In this document: one piece after another, positions 33,396 to 44,468 of the stretch | Layout: every line of letters starts with the position of its first letter | How positions within the stretch are numbered: position 1 is the first letter of the stretch | Assembly (NCBI GenBank): GCA_030446685.1 | Contig: JAUJMV010000001.1 | Coordinates: 262,206-326,205 of the forward strand | Direction: 5' to 3' | DNA length: 64,000 nt | DNA from: Thermomicrobiales bacterium | Lineage (GTDB): Bacteria > Chloroflexota > Chloroflexia > Thermomicrobiales > CADCWN01 | The notes under the pieces: model-generated | Databases searched by the model: none | What the model was told of the DNA's origin: nothing | Seen by the model: only the letters and a program-made list of their open reading frames with translations | Program-made: the position numbers and the translations under genes

Positions 33396-35195
33396 TTATG
33401 CCAGGGCAACGTGATCGTCCGCGTCATACCACAGGGACCGCATCTCCGCGCAACTTTCCAGTAAGAAGGCGAGCGTGCCCTGGGCCTCGACCCGCCCCTC
33501 CCTCAGGACGATGATGTGGTCGGCGCGACCCAGCGCGGCGCGGCGGTGCGAGACGGCCAGGCAGGTCACCCCCCCGCCGGCGAAGAGCCGCCCCCACAGC
33601 AGCTCCTCTGTCTCGACATCCAGCGCGCTGGACAGGTCGTCGATCACCAGCAACTCGGACTCGCGCACCAGCATGCGCGCCGCCGCCGCGCGCTGCACCT
33701 GGCCCCCGGAGAGCTTGACGCCGCGGGTGCCCACCGGCGTCGCCAACCCCGCCTCCAGCGCCTCCACATCGCGCTCCAGGGCGGCGCCCCGCACGGCGGC
33801 GGCCAGGGCCACGGGGTCGTCGGGGAGCCCCAGGAGGATGTTCTGCTTGAGCGTCTCGCTGAAGAGGCGCGGCGCCTGCGCCGTATACGCCGCGCGGGGC
33901 GGCACGAAGAAGGAGGCCGGGTCCTCCACGATCTGCCCGTTCCAGCGGATCTCCCCGGCCTCGCGGGGCAGCAAGCCCAGCAAGGTCCGCAGGAGGGTGG
34001 TCTTGCCCGCGCCGACGCGCCCCGTCACCACCGTCAGCGTGCCGCGCGGCAGGCGCAGATCCACCGCGACGATGCCGCGCCTCCGGTCCGCCTCGGCGGG
34101 GAGGCCGGGGTGGCGGTAGGTCAGCCCGCGCGCCTCCACGACGGCGAGCCGGTCGTTCGCGCCGCGCGTCGGCGCCGGCACGGCGGGCAGCGGGTCGCGC
34201 AGGTGCAGCGGGGCCGACGCGACGATCGCGGCGGGCGGGGCGCCGCCCAGCAGGGTGCCCATGCGCGCGAACGCGACCCCGGCCTGCTGGTAGTGGGCCA
34301 GGTACCGGCCGAGCCCGTCGGTGAAATCGGCGATGAAGCCCAGGTAGGAGACGAACAGGACGAAGTCGCCCACCGTCAGGCTGCCGTCGCGCAGGAGGCC
34401 GGCGGCCAGCAGCATGATCAGGCCGGTGCCCACGCTGACCGTGTTGGCCGTGAGTGCTTCCAGCGCCTGTGTCGCCAGGCGATCGGCCAGCACGGAGGAG
34501 CGGCGCCGCTCGTTCAGCCGCCGCAAGTGGGCCACGGTCCGCGCCTCGGCGCCCGCGGCCTGCACCGTCTGCACCGCCGTCAGGATATCGCCGATCGCCC
34601 CGGTGACCTGGCTGGTCGCCTGGCTGCTGGCCGCGCGGAAGCGGGTCAGCGCGGCGCTGGCCCGCCGCGCCACCGCCACCACGATCAGCAGGGGCAGGAT
34701 GACGACCAGGGCCATGCGGACGTTGACGGACAGGAGGACCGCGAATGCCACCAGCGCGAAGAGGCCCTGGCTGACGATCTCGTCGGTCCAGTCCACGCTA
34801 TCCTCGGCCTGATAGGCGTCGTCGCGAAAGCGGCTGATCGTCTCGCCGATCGAGTAGGGCAGGGCGGCGGCGCCCGGTCGTTCCAGGACGTGACGCAGCA
34901 GGTTGCGGCGCACGAGCCCGCTCATCGTGAACCGGAGGACGATCTCGACAGAGCCGGCGATCAGCCACAGGGCCATCTGGCCGGCGGCGACCACTACCAG
35001 CAGCGCGAGCAGCCCCGTCGTCCCCACCGGCAGGCGCGCCGCCCCGGTGAGGGTGTCGAAGAAGGCGCGGGCGATCAGCCCCGGCAGCAGCGATGACAGG
35101 TTCATCGCGCTCCACAGGGCCGCGTGGAGCAGGTAGAGCCCCGGCGCGTAGCGGCCCATCTTCGCCACGTAGCGCCAGACCGGGAGCGGCTTCAC
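33396..35195 (-). CDS. ABC transporter, fused TM and ATPase domains
   Basis: GTG start at 35195 overlapping the upstream [22 protein letters not shown] (Walker A), [28 protein letters not shown]. Confidence 0.9.
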   Translation of the reverse strand: MKPLPVWRYVAKMGRYAPGLYLLHAALWSAMNLSSLLPGLIARAFFDTLTGAARLPVGTTGLLALLVVVAAGQMALWLIAGSVEIVLRFTMSGLVRRNLLRHVLERPGAAALPYSIGETISRFRDDAYQAEDSVDWTDEIVSQGLFALVAFAVLLSVNVRMALVVILPLLIVVAVARRASAALTRFRAASSQATSQVTGAIGDILTAVQTVQAAGAEARTVAHLRRLNERRRSSVLADRLATQALEALTANTVSVGTGLIMLLAAGLLRDGSLTVGDFVLFVSYLGFIADFTDGLGRYLAHYQQAGVAFARMGTLLGGAPPAAIVASAPLHLRDPLPAVPAPTRGANDRLAVVEARGLTYRHPGLPAEADRRRGIVAVDLRLPRGTLTVVTGRVGAGKTTLLRTLLGLLPREAGEIRWNGQIVEDPASFFVPPRAAYTAQAPRLFSETLKQNILLGLPDDPVALAAAVRGAALERDVEALEAGLATPVGTRGVKLSGGQVQRAAAARMLVRESELLVIDDLSSALDVETEELLWGRLFAGGGVTCLAVSHRRAALGRADHIIVLREGRVEAQGTLAFLLESCAEMRSLWYDADDHVALA

Positions 35196-36943
35196 CGGGG
35201 GACCTCCTTCGCGGCGACCCGCAGCAACGCGGCGAAGCGCGAGCCGGGGTCGGCGGCGAGGGCGAGCCGCGGCCCGTGCTCGCGCACCCGCCCGTCCTCC
35301 AGGACCAGGATGTCGTCGGCGAAGGCGATCGTGGCCAGCCGGTGCGCCACGATGATGCCGGTGCGGCCGTCGAGCAGCCGCCCCAGCGCCGCCTGCACCA
35401 GCCGCTCGGTGGCCGGGTCGAGGCGCGAGGATGCCTCGTCCAGGATCACCACGTCGGGGTCGCGCAGGAAGATGCGGGCGCAGGCCAGCACCTGCGCCTG
35501 CCCGGCGGAGAGCCCGACGCCACCGGCTCCCAGCGGGGTGTCCAGCCCGCGCGGCAACCCTCGCAACCAATCGGCGAGGCCCAGCCCCTCCAGCACGGCG
35601 CCGATCCGCTCATCCGGCACGCTGTTGTCGAAGAGGGTCAGGTTGTCGCGCACGCTGGCGTCGAAGAGATGGACCTCCTGCGTGACCAGGCCGATCCGCG
35701 CGCGCACCGCCGCGAGACGCACCGACCGCAGATCCACGCCCCCCAGGCGCACCGTGCCCGCCAGCGGATCGTAGAAGCGCGGGAGGAGGCGCGTCAGCGT
35801 CGTCTTGCCGCTGCCGGTGCGCCCCACCACCCCCAGCACCCGGCCCGGCGCCACGCGCACGTTGATGTCGCGCAGGACCGGGGTGTCGGCCGCGTAGCCG
35901 AACGAGACGCCCTCCAGTTCCACCGCCAGCGGCCCCGGCGGCAGCGCGGCGCCGGGGCCATCGGCCAGGCGCGGGGCCGTGCCCAGGAGCGCCTCGACGC
36001 GGCCCATGCTGGCGTCCGCCTGCTGCAGATCCTGCACTTCGTTGCGGATCTGCTCGGTCGGCTGACGCAGCATCGCGGTGTACTGGAAGATCAGGTAGAC
36101 GGCGCCGATCGTCAGCGTGCCCGCCCTGAACAGCATGGCGCTCAGGGCGAAGGCGACGACCGTGCCGAGCGCGAACAGCCCCTGGCTGGAGGCGACCAGG
36201 GCGTAGCCCTTCATCTGCGCCCTGCGCGTCACCGCCAGCCACGACCGCATGGTCTCCGCGCAGCGGCGGATCACGAACGCCCCCGCCCCGCTGGACCGGA
36301 TATCCTCCAGGCCGGCCAGGTGCTCGCCCAGGAAACCGTAGAAGTCGGCGCTGGCCTGGCGCTCCGCGGCCCAGGAGGGGGTGGCGGCGGCGCGGATGCG
36401 CAGCATGACGATCACGGCCAGCGCGACGAAGAGGCCCAGCCCCAGGCCGACCCGCCAGTCCACGCCGAACAGGAGCCCGATCATCCCCAAGACGAGGAGG
36501 CCGTTGCCGACCACCAGGACCACGAACCGCGAGAAGAAGCGGGCCAGGGTGGCCACGTCGCCGTCCACCCGCTCGATCAGTTCGCCCGGCGTGTGGGCCG
36601 TGTGGAACGAGGCGTCCAGCCGCAGCAGGTGCGCGATCAGGTCCGCGCGCAGCGCGTTCGTGGCCGCCCAGCTCACCTGCTCGGCCACGTAGGTCTCGGC
36701 GACCGCGCCCCCCTGCCTCGCCAGGGCCAGGCCCATGGTCAGCAGCGCCAGGACGATCAGATCGCGCAGGGCCGCGCCGCTGGTGGCCCGGTCGATGAAC
36801 CGGCTCACCACCAGCGGGGCGACCACCTGCACGCCGATGGTGCCGCACAAGATCACCGCCAGCAGGCCCATCCGCGACCGCTCGGGCCGCAGGTAGCGGG
36901 CGAGCAACCGCCAGTAGCGGTTCAGGGATTGCCAAGGATGCAT
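35192..36943 (-). CDS. ABC transporter, fused TM and ATPase domains
   Basis: [55 protein letters not shown]. Confidence 0.92.
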   Translation of the reverse strand: MHPWQSLNRYWRLLARYLRPERSRMGLLAVILCGTIGVQVVAPLVVSRFIDRATSGAALRDLIVLALLTMGLALARQGGAVAETYVAEQVSWAATNALRADLIAHLLRLDASFHTAHTPGELIERVDGDVATLARFFSRFVVLVVGNGLLVLGMIGLLFGVDWRVGLGLGLFVALAVIVMLRIRAAATPSWAAERQASADFYGFLGEHLAGLEDIRSSGAGAFVIRRCAETMRSWLAVTRRAQMKGYALVASSQGLFALGTVVAFALSAMLFRAGTLTIGAVYLIFQYTAMLRQPTEQIRNEVQDLQQADASMGRVEALLGTAPRLADGPGAALPPGPLAVELEGVSFGYAADTPVLRDINVRVAPGRVLGVVGRTGSGKTTLTRLLPRFYDPLAGTVRLGGVDLRSVRLAAVRARIGLVTQEVHLFDASVRDNLTLFDNSVPDERIGAVLEGLGLADWLRGLPRGLDTPLGAGGVGLSAGQAQVLACARIFLRDPDVVILDEASSRLDPATERLVQAALGRLLDGRTGIIVAHRLATIAFADDILVLEDGRVREHGPRLALAADPGSRFAALLRVAAKEVPR

Positions 36944-37132
36944 GCAGACTCCTCATCTCGCCGCGGACGGCATCCGGGCTAGCGCCGTGGGAACCGGGGT
37001 TCTCGACCGCGCGATGTCGGCCAGATCGTGCGCGGTCGTGCGGGTTCGAGCCGCCGCGCGCGCCTGGACGCCTCGCCGTGCCGCGCGGGGGCCGGATTCG
37101 GCTGACGAGTCCGGCGATCGCTAGTCTTGGCG

Positions 37133-39103
37133 CTAGACCCGCCGCACGACGTGCAGCAGGTATTCCTTGCGGTTGAGCGGATTGTGGTCCGACCGCGGTC
37201 GGGTCGGGATCGCGCCGCGGACCGGTCGGTAGCAGGCGAAGGCGCTTTCCAGCACGCCCTCACCGCGAGACAGCTCCGGCAGCCGTTGCTGCAGCTCATG
37301 CACCCGCGCCGCCGGGATCTCACCCTCCAGCAGGTACGCCGAACCCCGCCCTTCCTGCCTTTGCGGGACGGCGCCCAGCCGCGCCAGCGCGGGAGCTGTT
37401 GCCCCGAACGTGTCCGCGGGAATCTCGAGGTGGAAGCGGTGGATCGGCTCGCACACCACGGTGCCGGCCTGCTTCAGCGCGCTCATCAGCACGAGCGGCG
37501 TCAGCTTGCGGAAGTCGCCGGCGGTGCTCGCCGGCGACACATAGCCGGAATGCGTCATGGTGACCCTGCAGTCGATCACCTGCCACCCGTACAGGCCCTG
37601 GCGCAGCGTCTCCCGCACCGTATCCTCGATTGCCCCGCGGAATTCCTCGACGGACTTGTAGACATAGAGCGGCATCGACCGGACATCGACCTCCAGCCGG
37701 AATGCCACGCCGCCGTCGATCGCCGCCGGCTCGACGCGCAGCCCGACGGTCGCCAGGAACGGGTTGGGCGCCTCGCCGAGCGTCTCGACGGCGGCCCCGA
37801 CGCCGACCGGCCGCTCGATGCAGATCGTCGTTGTCTCGCGGAAGGTGACATCGATGTCGAAGTCGTCCGCCAGTGTCGCCCCGATGACCTCTTTCTGCAC
37901 CTCGCCGTAGAGCGAGACGGCGATCTCCTGCCCCCGATCGTCCTGCCGCAGGTTGATCAGCGGGTCCTGCTCGGCGAGCTGGGCGAGCGCGACGTGCAGC
38001 GCCCCTCTGTCCTCGGGGCGCCGGGGCACGACGATCGTCTCCAGGGTCGGCGGGGCGAAGTGGTGGCGCGCCGCGGTCGCGCTCGACCGGCCGATCGCGT
38101 CGCCGATCCGGATGGCGTCGAGCCCCCAGAGCTTGCCGATCTGCCCCGCGGCGACCGCCGCACCCCGGGCGGCCGAGCCGCGGTCGAAGACGCCGATTGC
38201 GGTGACCTTCCCCTCGTTGTCCCGGCCGAACGCCAGCCGATCGCGCGCCCGCACCGTCCCGGAGAACATGCGGACGTAGGCGATCTTCTCCCCGCCCGGA
38301 CCCCGCTCGACCTTGAACACGGCGCCAGCAACCGGGCCATCGACATCGCCGCCGGCCGCCGGCAGCAACTCCGCGATGCCGGCGATCAGCGCGTCCACCC
38401 CTGCGCCGGTGATCGCCGAGCCGAAGAAGACCGGATGCACCAGCGCCCGCCCCGTCTGCACCGCCAGCGCGCGGCGGAGTCGGCCATACGAGACGACGGT
38501 CTCGTCGTTGACGTACGCGGCGAGCAGCGCATCGTCGTGGTCGGCGAGGAGATCGACCAGCCGGGCCGTAAACTGGGCATCGGCGGCGCCGTACGGCGCG
38601 TACCGCGCCCCGCGGGTGCCCAGCCCGCAGGCCGCGCCCAGCGGGATGATCGCCGGCGTCAGGCCCTCGGCGATGCCCCGCAGCACGCGCCCGGCGTGCG
38701 CGCCGCCGCGGTCGATTTTGTTGATGAAGATGAGGGTGGGGATGCGCAGCCGCTGTAGCGCCCGCATCAGCACGCGGGTCTGTGGCTGCACGCCCTCCAC
38801 GGCGGAGATGACCAGCACCGCGCCGTCGAGGACGCCCAGCACCCGCTCCACCTCGGCGATGAAGTCCGGGTGGCCGGGCGTGTCGATCAGGTTGACTGTG
38901 ACATCGGCGATGACGAAGGAGACGACGGCGGACTTGATCGTGATGCCGCGTTGCCGTTCCAGCGCCAGGGAATCGGTCTGGGTGTTGCCGTCATCGACGC
39001 TGCCGATCGCGTCGATGACACCGGCGGCGTAGAGCAGCCGCTCGGTCAGGCTCGTCTTACCGGCGTCGACATGCGCCAAAATCCCCAAGTTCAACGTGCG
39101 CAT
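37133..39103 (-). CDS. TetM/Otr(A)-like ribosomal-protection translation GTPase
   Basis: MRTLNLGILAHVDAGKTSLTERLLYAAGVIDAIGSVDDGNTQTDSLALERQRGITIKSA; NKIDR; EF-G-like C-terminal domains. Confidence 0.9.
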   Translation of the reverse strand: MRTLNLGILAHVDAGKTSLTERLLYAAGVIDAIGSVDDGNTQTDSLALERQRGITIKSAVVSFVIADVTVNLIDTPGHPDFIAEVERVLGVLDGAVLVISAVEGVQPQTRVLMRALQRLRIPTLIFINKIDRGGAHAGRVLRGIAEGLTPAIIPLGAACGLGTRGARYAPYGAADAQFTARLVDLLADHDDALLAAYVNDETVVSYGRLRRALAVQTGRALVHPVFFGSAITGAGVDALIAGIAELLPAAGGDVDGPVAGAVFKVERGPGGEKIAYVRMFSGTVRARDRLAFGRDNEGKVTAIGVFDRGSAARGAAVAAGQIGKLWGLDAIRIGDAIGRSSATAARHHFAPPTLETIVVPRRPEDRGALHVALAQLAEQDPLINLRQDDRGQEIAVSLYGEVQKEVIGATLADDFDIDVTFRETTTICIERPVGVGAAVETLGEAPNPFLATVGLRVEPAAIDGGVAFRLEVDVRSMPLYVYKSVEEFRGAIEDTVRETLRQGLYGWQVIDCRVTMTHSGYVSPASTAGDFRKLTPLVLMSALKQAGTVVCEPIHRFHLEIPADTFGATAPALARLGAVPQRQEGRGSAYLLEGEIPAARVHELQQRLPELSRGEGVLESAFACYRPVRGAIPTRPRSDHNPLNRKEYLLHVVRRV

Positions 39104-39996
39104 TGAACGTCATGTCCTCCATGTAGGTAGCAACTCGCTGCTGGGTGGACATGAACGTTGCGCGCATTTCCGTCTCCTTGGTCGATCGGCGGTCGTCGGG
39201 GGTGTCGTGGTCGCTCGACTGCTGGCGGGAGTGTAGCAGATGGCCGACCGGGCGGGCAACCGAGGAGTTGGGCGCCCCAGCCGGCGCCGGCGAGCGTCGA
39301 AGCTGCCGCGCGCGATCCCCGCTTGGATCGGCCGGATCGACCGCCGCCAGGCCGAGGGTCAACTCGACGGGCGGCCACCAGGCTGCGACGCCGCCCTGTC
39401 CAACGCACGCCGCCCCGTCGGACGCGCCTTCGGGCGCCTCGAGCCATGGCGCGGCAGCGCCACCCGCCGCCACCAACACGCCCCCATCCACCTCGCCGCC
39501 ATCGTCCCCACCCACCCCATCCGCATCTCGCAGTCATGCCCCAGTCGGCCAGGGGACATCGCGATCGGCCCGGACCCTCGCGATGCCGCCGTCCCCTACC
39601 CGCCTGCCCGCCTCTCCCCCTCCGCCCCCGCGGCACCGCCCGCCCCCGCCGCCGGGTCCGATCGGTATCCGGGCGCGCACGCCCCGCCCCCCGCGCGGGC
39701 GCGACCAGCCGCGAAACCTGCTTTTCGCGAAACGAACCACCTCCAACCGGCGTGATTGTGGCGTCCCATCAAGGAAAACGACCCCGGCGACGGGTCAGGA
39801 GGATGACCAAAATGACCCCCAAATAATCCCATTCCTCCCCCCTTTCGCGCCGCCCGCCCGGCGGCGGCGGCGCACACGGCGCCGCCGCGGTCCCGTCCGG
39901 TTGCGGCGCCAGGGCGCTTCCCTGTAGCATTGCCACGATACCGCCGGCCAATCCACGACGCCGCGGCCGGCGGGAGTGGGGAACGGGAGGCACTGC

Positions 39997-41511
39997 ATGA
40001 CCGCAACGAACGACGGCGCGATCCGCACCCGCTTCGCGCCCAGCCCGACCGGCGACCTGCACGTCGGGACGGCGCACACCGCGCTCTTCAACTGGCTCTT
40101 CACCCGCCACCACCGCGGCACGGTCGTGCTGCGGATCGAGGACACCGACCGCAAGCGCCTCGTCGAGCGCTCGCTCGGCGGCATCCCCGAGGCCCTCGCC
40201 TGGCTGGGGATCGACTGGGACGAGGGGCCGGAGGTCGGCGGGCCGTACGGCCCGTACTTCCAGAGCGAGCGCAAGGAGATCTACCTGGAGTACGCCGAGC
40301 GGCTGATCGCCGGCGGCCACGCCTACTACTGCTTCTGCAGTCCGGAGCGGCTGGCGCGGGTCCGCGAGGAGCGCGCCAACCTGCCGACCAAGTACGACCG
40401 CCACTGCCGCGACCTGTCGCCCGCAGCGATCGCCGCCGCCCGCGCCGCGGGGATCACCCCCACGGTGCGCTTCAAGATGCCGCTGGAAGGGCAGGTCACC
40501 TTCACCGACGCCATCCGCGGCGAGATCACCTTCGACGTGCGCAACCTGGAGGACGCGATCCTGATCAAGTCGGACGGCTACGCCCTCTACCACTTCGCCA
40601 ACGTGATCGACGACAAGCTGATGGCGATCAGCCACATCCTGCGCGGCGAGGACTGGATCCCCAGCGCGCCGCTCCACCTGCTCCTCTACCGGGCGTTCGG
40701 CTGGGAGATGCCCCTGATCGCGCACACCCAGCTCCTCCTCGGCCCCGACCGCAAGAAGCTCTCGAAGCGGCACGGCGCGACGAGCATCCAGGAGTTCCGC
40801 GACAACGGCATCCTCCCGGAGGCGCTGGTCAACTACCTGGCGATCATCGGCTGGTCCTGGGACGACAAGACCGAGATCTTCTCCCGGGACGAGCTGATCG
40901 CCAAGTTCGACCTCGACCGGGTCAAGCCCTCCTCCGCCATCTTCGACCACCAGAAGCTGGAGTGGATGAACGGCCACTACATCAACCACCTCCTCACGCT
41001 CGACGGGTTGACCGCCCGCGCCCTCCCCTTCCTGGCGGGGGCCGGCCTCTTCCCGCGCGGCGCGCCGGCCCCCGGCACGCCGGAGTACGACTACCTGACG
41101 AGCGTGCTGGCGCTGGAGAAGGAGCGGATCAAGCGGCTGACCGAGATCCCCGAGGCGGTGGCCTACTTCTTCAGCGACGAGATCGCCTACACCCAGGACG
41201 TGCTCGTTTCCAAGAAGCAGAAGCTCACCCCCGAGATCGCCCTCGCCGCGCTGCCGCGGGCCCGCGAGACGCTCGCGGCCGGCGACGTGGCCGACGAGGC
41301 CGACACCGAAGCGCGCCTGACCGCGCTGGCCGGGGAACTCGGCCTCAAGCGCGGCCAGCTCTTCATGCTGATCCGCGCCGCCCTCACCGGCCGCACCGCC
41401 ACCCCCGGCCTCTTCGCGCTGATGCGCGTCCTCGGCCAGGAGCGCTGCCTCGCCCGCCTCGCCGCCGCCGAGTCCTGGCTGCGCGAGCACAGGCAGGCCG
41501 CGGCGGACTGA
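39997..41511 (+). CDS. gltX: Glutamyl-tRNA synthetase
   Basis: RFAPSPTGDLHVGTAHTALFNWLF, KKLSKRHGA. Confidence 0.97.
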   Translation: MTATNDGAIRTRFAPSPTGDLHVGTAHTALFNWLFTRHHRGTVVLRIEDTDRKRLVERSLGGIPEALAWLGIDWDEGPEVGGPYGPYFQSERKEIYLEYAERLIAGGHAYYCFCSPERLARVREERANLPTKYDRHCRDLSPAAIAAARAAGITPTVRFKMPLEGQVTFTDAIRGEITFDVRNLEDAILIKSDGYALYHFANVIDDKLMAISHILRGEDWIPSAPLHLLLYRAFGWEMPLIAHTQLLLGPDRKKLSKRHGATSIQEFRDNGILPEALVNYLAIIGWSWDDKTEIFSRDELIAKFDLDRVKPSSAIFDHQKLEWMNGHYINHLLTLDGLTARALPFLAGAGLFPRGAPAPGTPEYDYLTSVLALEKERIKRLTEIPEAVAYFFSDEIAYTQDVLVSKKQKLTPEIALAALPRARETLAAGDVADEADTEARLTALAGELGLKRGQLFMLIRAALTGRTATPGLFALMRVLGQERCLARLAAAESWLREHRQAAAD

Positions 41512-41549
41512 CGGGGCGGGCGAGGCGGGCAGCAAGCCCGCTCTATGCC

Positions 41550-41585
41550 AGCGGGGCGGCCCCGATATCCCGGAGCCGCCCCGCT
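41550..41585. terminator. Stem-loop between convergent gltX and rpoN
   Basis: AGCGGGGCGGC ... GCCGCCCCGCT perfect 11-bp stem. Confidence 0.5.
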
Positions 41586-41618
41586 ATGCACTACCCGCCT
41601 GCCCGCCTGCCCGCCTCG

Positions 41619-43058
41619 TCAGCGCATCGTCGAGGGCAGGATTCCCAACTCGGCGCGGTACTTGGCGACGGTGCGCCGCGCGATGCGGATGCCTTGCTGG
41701 AGCAGCCGGCTGCAAATCTCGCGGTCGGTCAGCGGGTGCCCCTTCGCGCGCTCCTTGACGATCATCTCCTTGATCACGTCCTTCACCGACAGCGACGGCG
41801 TGAAGAAGTCGCTGAAGGGGATCACGCGGCGCGACGGCAGCATCACGTACTTGTTGGCGGTGGCGCGGCTGACGGTCGACTCGTGGACGCCTACCTGCTG
41901 CGCGACGACCGCGCGGGTCAGCGGTCGGAGCTCGCGGACGCCGCCCCGCAGGAAATCCCCCTGCAAATCGACCAGGCAGAGCGCGATCTTGCGCAGCGTC
42001 TCGCGCCGCTGGTGGATGTTGGCGATGAAGAGCTTGGCGCGCGAGCTGTACTCGCGGACGTGCTTCTTATCGGCGTCGCTGACGCCCGCGGTGATGGTTT
42101 CGGCCGGCGCCTTCTGGCCCAGCGTGCTGGCGAGCGTCTCGTACATCGGGTTGATCCGCAGGAAGAAGTGCCGCGCCTCGACGACCTCGACGACGAAGTC
42201 GCCGTCGCGCAGGTTGATGATCACGTCGGGCGCGACGTAGGGCGCGGTCGTCGGGCTCTTCCAGGAGCGCGCCTCCTGGCTCTGCAGCGGGAAGGGGCTG
42301 AGCTGGCCGCGGATGAAGTCGCGCGCCTCCTCGACCTCGTCGGTGCCGATCCCGAGCATGTTGGCGATGTAGCCGTACTTGTGCGCGCCCAGGTCGTCCA
42401 GGTGGTCCTCGATAATCCGCCGCACCGCCGGCGGGATTGCCGCGCCGTTGCGCTCCAGGTAGGTGAGCTGGAGCAAGAGGCACTCGCGCACGTCGCGCGC
42501 CGCCACCCCGACCGGGGCGATCTGCTGCACCAGCCCCAGGATCTCCTCGACCGTGTCGGGCGCGACCCTCAGGTCGGCGGCGACCGCCTCGACCGTGCCG
42601 CCGAGGTAGCCGCGCTCGTCGAGGCTCTCGATCAGCCACTCGGCGATCGGCACCTCGTCGTCTTCCAGGAGGGTGCGGACATCGGAGAGCATCTGCTCGT
42701 GCAGGCTCTGCTCGGAGGCGATCAGCGTCATCGGGTCGAATTCGTCGTCGGCGATGCCGTTGGCGGTCTGCTGCGTGAGCACCTCGGGGAAGTCCTCGTA
42801 GCTGGTCTCCTGGCGGTCGGCCTGCTGGCTGATCAGGCAGGTCGGGCAGAACTGCCCCTCGATCACCCCGCCGCAGACCGGGCAGGTCTCCTTGTCCTCC
42901 ATCTCGAGCGCGGGGTTGGAGAACATCTCCTCGCGGATGACCTCCTGCAACTCCTGGCGCGAGAGGCTGAGGATGTAATTCGCCTCGATCAGGCTGGGGG
43001 AGACCCAGGCGCGCATCTCCGCGGACATGTCCATTCCGGCTTCCATGTTCATGCTCAT
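41619..43058 (-). CDS. rpoN: RNA polymerase sigma-54 factor with CxxC-CxxC insertion
   Basis: C-terminal RpoN box RRTVAKYRAELGI; HESTVSRATANKYV; insertion ETCPVCGGVIEGQFCPTC. Confidence 0.93.
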   Translation of the reverse strand: MSMNMEAGMDMSAEMRAWVSPSLIEANYILSLSRQELQEVIREEMFSNPALEMEDKETCPVCGGVIEGQFCPTCLISQQADRQETSYEDFPEVLTQQTANGIADDEFDPMTLIASEQSLHEQMLSDVRTLLEDDEVPIAEWLIESLDERGYLGGTVEAVAADLRVAPDTVEEILGLVQQIAPVGVAARDVRECLLLQLTYLERNGAAIPPAVRRIIEDHLDDLGAHKYGYIANMLGIGTDEVEEARDFIRGQLSPFPLQSQEARSWKSPTTAPYVAPDVIINLRDGDFVVEVVEARHFFLRINPMYETLASTLGQKAPAETITAGVSDADKKHVREYSSRAKLFIANIHQRRETLRKIALCLVDLQGDFLRGGVRELRPLTRAVVAQQVGVHESTVSRATANKYVMLPSRRVIPFSDFFTPSLSVKDVIKEMIVKERAKGHPLTDREICSRLLQQGIRIARRTVAKYRAELGILPSTMR

Positions 43059-43424
43059 GCGCTGCCCTCCTGTATGCTTGCGTCAATGCGCGTCGCTGAG
43101 TGTCGCGGACCCGGACGGCTCGCCGCCGGGTCGCCGTGAACGGTGCGGGGCGGCGCTGTCGGGCGCGTCCCAGGCGCGGGTTGATCCGCTGGTGAAGCGA
43201 GGTCTCCCTGGGCTACGAGGGGCGAGTGCGGCACGGCCCAGCGCGGGGCGCCGACGGTACTCCTGTCCACCCGCAGTATAGCGCGCTTTGAAATCGGTGG
43301 CAAGGAAATTGCTAGAAATGGCCCGCCGGACGATAACTTGCCCGCTGTCTGCTACCACTTCCATCTCTGGCGGGCCGGTGGTCGGCGCGCCCCGGCTGGT
43401 CCCCTGGGACCGCGCCGCCCCCCG

Positions 43425-44324
43425 TCACCCCGCCGCCGGCGGCAACTGCCGCAACCAGTCGGTGATGACGCGGATCAGCTCCTGCGGGCGGAGTTGGGGG
43501 ATGAGGTGGCCGACGCCGCCGATCTGCGCCAGCGTGCTGCCGGGGATGGTGCGCGCCAGGCGACTCGCGTCCGCGCGGGAGAGCACATCGCTCCGCGCGC
43601 CGCGGACGATCAGCGTCGGCGCGCGGATGCGCGCGATCAGGTCCCAGTAGTCCCGCCCCCGCCCCAGCCGCACCGCCGCGATCGCCGCGTCGAGATCGTA
43701 CCCCCAGCCGAGCATGCCGTCCGGCAACCGGCGCAGGTTGTGGCGCACGTAGGCGCGGGTGGCGGCGTTGGGGGCGAGGGCATCGCCGATCAGCGTGCGG
43801 ATCGCGTCGTCCTCGCTCGCGAAGGGGCCGTAGCCCGCCTCCATCTCCGCGACCAGCGCGGGGATCGACTCCGGCGCCCCGGCGGCCCCGATATCGATCA
43901 GCGCGAGCGCGCCGGGGCGGTCGGGGTGGAGGCCGGCGAAGGTGTAGGCGGTGCGGCCGCCCAGCGAGTGGCCGATCAGGACGGGGCGGTCGAGCCCCAG
44001 CGCGTCGCAGAAGCCGGCGAGGTCGGCCGCGAAGTCCTCCGGCGCGTAGCCGCCCGGCGGCCGGTCGCTGCCCCCGTGGCCGCGCTGGTCGGGCGCCAGC
44101 ACCGGCCCGAACGGGCGGAGCGCGGGGGCGATGGTGTCCCACTCGTGCGCCTGGTCGCGCAGGCCGTGCAGCAGGACGATCGGCCTGCCCGGCCCGCCAC
44201 CCCAGTCGAGATAGTGCAGCGTCAGCCCGTTCGCCTCCACGAAACCGTCCCGTGGCGTCGCCGCGGCGCGCTCCACCGGTCCGCCTCCTCCCTCCCGCCT
44301 CGCGCGCGGCGCGTGCCGGCGCAC
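43425..44324 (-). CDS. Alpha/beta hydrolase
   Basis: IVLLHGLRDQAHEWD, LIGHSLGGRTAYTFA. Confidence 0.9.
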   Translation of the reverse strand: MRRHAPRARREGGGGPVERAAATPRDGFVEANGLTLHYLDWGGGPGRPIVLLHGLRDQAHEWDTIAPALRPFGPVLAPDQRGHGGSDRPPGGYAPEDFAADLAGFCDALGLDRPVLIGHSLGGRTAYTFAGLHPDRPGALALIDIGAAGAPESIPALVAEMEAGYGPFASEDDAIRTLIGDALAPNAATRAYVRHNLRRLPDGMLGWGYDLDAAIAAVRLGRGRDYWDLIARIRAPTLIVRGARSDVLSRADASRLARTIPGSTLAQIGGVGHLIPQLRPQELIRVITDWLRQLPPAAG

Positions 44325-44468
44325 GGAGGATGATACTCGCGCCGCGCCGTGCGGGGCGAGTGGGGGCGTGCTGCGGTCGGTTCTGGTGCGAACGGAGGTG
44401 GGACCGCCGGGGAGCCGCGCCGTCTTTCCCGGACGGCGCGGCCTGACGAACTGGAGCCGGGAACGGCG

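Noticed and set aside
35196-35570. N-terminal extension of the second ABC transporter (724-aa ORF)
   Set aside because: The extension is out-of-frame sequence within the upstream ABC gene; the GTG at 35195 overlapping TGA is the plausible start.
39930-43139. 1069-aa plus-strand ORF over gltX and rpoN
   Set aside because: Out-of-frame over gltX and antisense to rpoN; low-complexity translation with no domain.
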